Shown: positions 20,400 through 23,768 of the stretch, one piece after another
How positions within the stretch are numbered: position 1 is the stretch's first letter
Layout of the letters: the number at the start of each line of letters is the position of its first letter
Origin: Ophiocordyceps camponoti-saundersi (nom. inval.)
Taxonomy: Eukaryota; Ascomycota; Sordariomycetes; Hypocreales; Ophiocordycipitaceae
Assembly: GCA_003339415.1 (NCBI GenBank)
Contig: PDHQ01000444.1
Coordinates: forward strand, 1-23,768
DNA: 23,768 nt
Direction: 5' to 3'
Notes under the pieces: model-generated
The model's input: the letters and a program-made list of their open reading frames with translations, nothing else
What the model was told of the DNA's origin: nothing
The model's database searches: none
Program-made: the position numbers and the translations under genes

Positions 20400-21690
20400 T
20401 AGAGGTATAATAATTACCTATTAAAGGGGCTTCGGGCCTCTACCGACTACGGTTAAACCTCTTAAGATATCTTTCTCCTAACCTTAAAGCTACTACGCTT
20501 CGGGAGTAATATAAGACGTAGCGTAGTGCCCGGGTTGCTTATATTTAAAGTAAATAACCTAGTCTAGTAGAAGGGAAAGTAAACTATTTACGTATACGTT
20601 AGTCGAGTCCTTTAAGTTTACTTAGTTAACTTATCTACTATTATTACTACTACGGCCTCCGCGATAGCCTCCGCGATACTTACTTTAGCGGTTATTCTAG
20701 CGGTAATTATTTAAAAAGCGATAAGACTTACCTTAACTTTTACGATAAGTCCTACGATTTAAGCTATTAAGACGATCTATCTAGTTTAAACGAATATTAT
20801 TTCTAAGATATCTTATCTAGTTAGGTTAGTCCTAGTAGCTTATTATAGTTATATTAGTAGTAGCTTAGGGAGTTAATACTTACTAACGGGGCTTATATCC
20901 TAGTCTCTCCTTAACTAATATATTAGGGGAGTAACTAAACTTCTCTTAGAAAAGCTATCGTATAATTAAGGCCGTTACTACTTACTTACGGGCCTAGCGC
21001 TTAACTTATTCTATAAGATAAATATCCTTAGCTACTTAGATAATATCCTATACTTCTATAAAACTTAAAGCTATTATAGCTTATTAAGTAGTTATAATAT
21101 ATCGAAGTTCTTAGTTAGCTATACTTATAATAAACTTTTAGATAATTATACTAAGGATAGCTATCTTTAATAGGGGAAAGACTTATATAGCCGATATTTA
21201 GTCTTATCCCCTAATAGACCGAAATATCTAGCGAGTGCGATTATAGTACGTTTAGAGTAACTTACTATCCTACTAGCCGAATATTATCGGCACTTAAGGT
21301 TACTATAAAATATAATTTAAAGTAAATCTCTCCTTAAGTAATATTTATAAAACTTTTAGGTTTGCTTTAGTTACTATACTATTTCTAGTATTAATATAAA
21401 TATTATAAAGTAACGTATTACTATTAATAAAGTTAGCAGCTACGCCTACTAAGCTAATATTAATTACTCGGATTTTATTGTTATAGTAAGGTATATTACT
21501 ATTAAGGCGAATAAAGGTAAGGTCGATTACCTTTAGCTAGCGATAGGCGCTATATATCTTATCGAACTTACTAATATTTACCTAAGTTAGTAGCTTAATT
21601 TATCGGCTATTCCCACTATCTTAGTAAGGCTAATTATAAGAAGCTATAAGATTTAGTTAAAGCTAATACTTACCGAGGGCATATATAGCT
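20400..21690 (-). pseudogene. gag: gypsy gag with RGG box and CCHC knuckle
   Basis: The nucleocapsid end is clear. An RGGYRGGR box lies at 20675-20652. A knuckle of form C-x2-C-x4-H-x4-C lies at 20552-20511 and reads Y-FK-Y-KQPG-H-YATS-Y: all three Cys codons have become Tyr while His is kept. The spacer between them is rich in Arg, Asn and Ser. Upstream, a capsid-like region can be followed to about 21.0 kb (KEKFSYSPN and KERLGYKPR blocks). The N-terminus and start codon are not resolved, so the left edge at 21690 is approximate. Gag packaged the element RNA. Confidence 0.7.
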
Positions 21691-22197
21691 AATACCTCTA
21701 TAATAACGTCGTTTAGAAAGATTAGTTCTAGGTTATAGAATAGAGTAGGGAAAAGGGACGAAGCACGAAAAACGAAGGCTAAGTTAATTTAGTATATATT
21801 AAAGGTTATATATATATATATATATAAAGAAAAAGAAAAAGAATAAGATAATAGAGAGTAGAAAAGGGGGCAATTCGTATCTTATCGAAGAAGGAGCTAA
21901 TATAGTTAGTAAGGTAGGACTTATCTATTATCTCCTTTAATTAGGGTAGGCGACGTAGTAAGACTGCCTTATTAATCTATATAACTTCCCGATTATTAAG
22001 CGAATTGCTATTAGGAAGGAACTTAATTACCGAGCAGGTAGGTTAGTTAGAAAAGGGGCAAAATAAGGTTCTTAGTAATATCTTAGGAGCCTTAAGTTTA
22101 TTATTATATTAAGTTAAGTATAGTCGCGTTCCTAAGCGTATACGGTAATCGGTAATTAGTACTAAGAGATTAATCCCCCCCCCCTATCTCGGTTACT
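21691..22197 (-). other. Leader between 5' LTR and gag
   Basis: About 500 bp where the untranslated leader and primer-binding site should lie. It contains a TA dinucleotide tract at about 21809-21826 and a C10 run at 22175-22184, close to the inner LTR edge where a tRNA primer site is expected. No primer-binding site could be assigned after RIP. Confidence 0.45.
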
Positions 22198-22403
22198 AGC
22201 TAGATAAGTTAATAGTAAAGGGATTAAATAAACTAATTATAGGTATAAGAAATAAGCTTAATACGAAGATTAATAAGTGCCCTTATTAATTAATATATAT
22301 ATATATCCTCTAGGAATAACTGCCCCCTATATAAGTAGTTAAGTAAGTATTAGTTATATAATTAAAATAACGTAATCCCCTTTTAACCTTCCCCCTTTAG
22401 CTA
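22198..22403 (-). repeat. 5' LTR of the gypsy element
   Basis: Direct repeat of 13080-13286, about 206 bp, with the same internal landmarks ('gaagattaataagtgccctta', '(ta)n tcctctaggaata', 'ctgccccctat', 'aataacgtaatcccctttt'). Differences from the other copy are mainly C/T and G/A. Confidence 0.75.
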
Positions 22404-22409
22404 CCTATA
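22403..22409. repeat. Candidate target-site duplication, right
   Basis: ACCTATA matches 13069-13075. It overlaps the last matched base of the LTR by one, reflecting the uncertain terminus. Confidence 0.35.
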
Positions 22410-22794
22410 AGTACGGTACGTACCTGCTTATTAGTAAGATACGCTATAGTGCGCACCTTTCTATAAACCTACTTCGCCCGTTAGTAATAGCTAGTACGTA
22501 CCTAATTACTTTACTTTTAACGATATTTTATAAAAATATAACTATTATTAGTTTTTTTTACTATATCGCTAAGGCTAAAAGTTAAATATAAAAGACCGGG
22601 CGGAGGAAGCCGTAAAAGGTAGAGAGAAACTAAATACTTCTACTAATATTCTTATAACTATTACGGATATTTATAAACGCCGCGAAATAAGTTATAAAAA
22701 TTAAAAATATAAATAGTTCGGCGATAGTAAGAGATATGCGAAAATAAAACGGATATTAAATAAGTATAAAATATAATAAAAGACTATTAAAGAG
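22410..22794. other. Right flank of the gypsy element, nothing recognised
   Basis: If the element inserted into the gene at 12481-13068, this flank should hold that gene's upstream part, but no convincing frame was recognised. 'gtacggtacgtacct' at about 22420 and 'gctagtacgtaccta' at about 22489 are similar short motifs. Confidence 0.4.
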
Positions 22795-23282
22795 TTTAAT
22801 TAAATAATATATTAAGCTTCCCTTTCTTTTAAAAGCTTTAGGGGATTAGGATATAAGGGGCGCTTAAAAGTTAAGATAAGATAGCGGCTATTACTAAGTA
22901 TATAGCATAGTTTAGTTTCCGTAGAAGATAAAGGAATTAAGTAGTATAGCTATTTTAAAAGTTATATATCGTAAATCGAGTATTAAAAAGTACTTATAGT
23001 AAAATTTCTACTAAATAGAATTATAGCTTTATCTTAAACCTTATACTTTTATATAACGAATTACCTATTTAAATATTAGTTTAGAGGACTAAGGCTATTA
23101 ATAAAATAATCGTTACCTTACTTCTCCTCGTTTCCTTTATCTTTTTATAAAAAATAACTTTCTAGGAGAATTACTATTAAGCTTATGCCTATTTAGCTAA
23201 AGATCGCCTCTTCTATTAGTTAAAAACGACGGTAACTAAGGAAGTTACGCCCCGTAGGGATCTGCTACGCTTACTTAGATTG
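22795..23282 (+). repeat. Family A repeat, copy 6 (near full length)
   Basis: Begins 'tttaattaaata' and contains all the family blocks: 'ataaggggcgctta', 'gcggctattactaagtata', 'ttatatatcgtaaatcgag', 'attatagctttat', then the right module with 'aattactattaagctta' and the closing 'aagttacgccccgtagggatctgctacgctt'. It is followed directly by a poly-C run. Confidence 0.65.
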
Positions 23283-23302
23283 CCCCCCCCCCCCCCCCCC
23301 CC
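23283..23302 (+). repeat. Poly-C run of 20
   Basis: Twenty consecutive C residues immediately after the end of family A copy 6. A shorter C10 run lies at 22175-22184. Such runs are striking in so AT-rich a block and lack RIP target dinucleotides, so they would survive. The length may be affected by sequencing error. Confidence 0.8.
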
Positions 23303-23398
23303 TTACCCGCTAAAGCAGTATAGCGGCGGTAGCAGATATACCTAAGGAAAAATATAATTTAGCCTTTTCTAGTAAGCTATAAAAAGCACGAATAGCGC

Positions 23399-23768
23399 TT
23401 AATTAAATAGTAACTTAACCGTTTCCTTATCTTAAGAGCTTCTAAGGATTAGAAGATAAAAAGCGGTTAAGATAGGATAGGGGCTATAACTAAGTATATA
23501 GCGCAAATTAGTTTTATCGAAAAAAGGAATATATTAAGTAATACTTAGCCCTCTAACCTTATATTTATAGCTATCTCTAAAGTTATATATTAAGTTAAGT
23601 CTTAGAGCGGACTTATAATATTTTTTTTTTAGCAAAAACCTTATAAAACGGAATTATAACTTCGTTTTAAACCTTATACTTATTAGTAGGAATTACTAAT
23701 TTAATTACCCGTTTCGAAATTTTAAGAGTTTATTTAAATAGTTATTCCTTTCTTTTAGCTTATTCCCT
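23399..23768 (+). repeat. Family A repeat, copy 7 (runs off the window)
   Basis: Begins 'ttaattaaatagtaactta' and carries the blocks 'ggataggggctataactaagtatatagcgca', 'ttatatattaagttaagtctta' and 'gaattataacttcgttttaaaccttatactt', then the start of the right module at about 23732. An inserted T10 run lies at about 23621-23630. Cut by the end of the window. Confidence 0.6.

Larger units (their letters stand above)
13080..22403 (-). mobile_element. Ty3/gypsy LTR retrotransposon, RIP-inactivated, with extra ORF
   Basis: About 9.3 kb between and including two 206-bp direct repeats, read on the minus strand. The order is LTR, leader, gag, protease, RT, RNase H, integrase, an additional ORF, LTR. 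Integrase downstream of RT-RNase H is the Ty3/gypsy order and rules out Ty1/copia. Every domain is recognisable but interrupted by TAA/TAG, and key residues are mutated, so the element is dead. It is longer than usual for fungal gypsy elements because of the ORF at 13428-15209. A possible 5-7 bp target-site duplication lies at its edges. Confidence 0.85.
1..23768. other. RIP-degraded AT-rich block
   Basis: The whole window has the signature of fungal repeat-induced point mutation. CpA and TpG are rare, TpA is dominant, and every long former reading frame is riddled with TAA and TAG. Conserved residues change in the way CpA-to-TpA on either strand predicts: Cys (TGY) and His (CAY) become Tyr (TAY), Asp/Glu become Asn/Lys after a T, Gly becomes Ser, and Trp/Gln become stops. 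Several frames stay in phase for 0.5-3 kb, so decay was by point mutation and not by indels. RIP of duplicated sequence is known in Pezizomycotina; assigning the organism to that group is inference. Confidence 0.9.

Noticed and set aside
22175..22184. C10 run as part of the retrotransposon primer-binding site
   Set aside because: Position is suggestive but no complementarity to a tRNA 3' end can be shown after RIP.
1..23768. Mitochondrial DNA as the explanation for high AT content
   Set aside because: Depletion of CpA/TpG, retrotransposon pol remnants, spliceosomal-type introns and C-to-T stop patterns fit nuclear RIP. No mitochondrial genes, rRNAs or tRNAs were seen.

Overview
The window looks like an AT-rich, gene-dead block from the nucleus of a filamentous ascomycete (Pezizomycotina) that carries out repeat-induced point mutation (RIP). 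TpA is everywhere, while CpA and TpG are strongly depleted: a hand count over bases 5401-5820 gives about 4 TpG and 1 CpA. No reading frame of normal gene length is open on either strand. Old coding sequence can still be read if TAA/TAG are treated as former CAA/CAG/TGG codons and Tyr codons (TAC/TAT) as possible former Cys or His codons. Several long frames then run for 0.5-3 kb with no net indel, so the decay is almost purely C-to-T / G-to-A.

Left part (1-5340): a dispersed repeat family (called family A here) at 178-1045 and 4582-5330 flanks two paralogous minus-strand pseudogenes (1316-2160 and 3308-4134). Both resemble fungal BTB/POZ-domain proteins and share a phase-0 intron with the same branch-point and acceptor layout.

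Middle (5340-13068): a plus-strand retropepsin remnant (about 8702-9178) lies downstream of a roughly 120-bp / 245-bp tandem array (6390-7710). Family A copies flank this stretch. Next come a patch with more surviving CpA/TpG (10380-11040), a Cys-rich minus-strand gene remnant (11290-11925), a 36-bp minisatellite and a further minus-strand remnant (12481-13068).

Right part (13080-22403): an essentially complete but RIP-killed Ty3/gypsy LTR retrotransposon on the minus strand. It has about 206-bp terminal direct repeats, gag with an RGG box and a CCHC knuckle, protease, RT, RNase H, a D,D35E integrase, and then an unusual additional 1.78-kb ORF between integrase and the 3' LTR. That ORF is the best candidate for something undescribed. 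The element appears to have inserted beside, or into, the 12481-13068 gene. More family A copies and a 20-nt poly-C run fill 22795-23768.

No tRNA, rRNA, CRISPR array or intact protein gene was recognised. Family names rest on motif reading by eye. No database search or computed alignment was possible.
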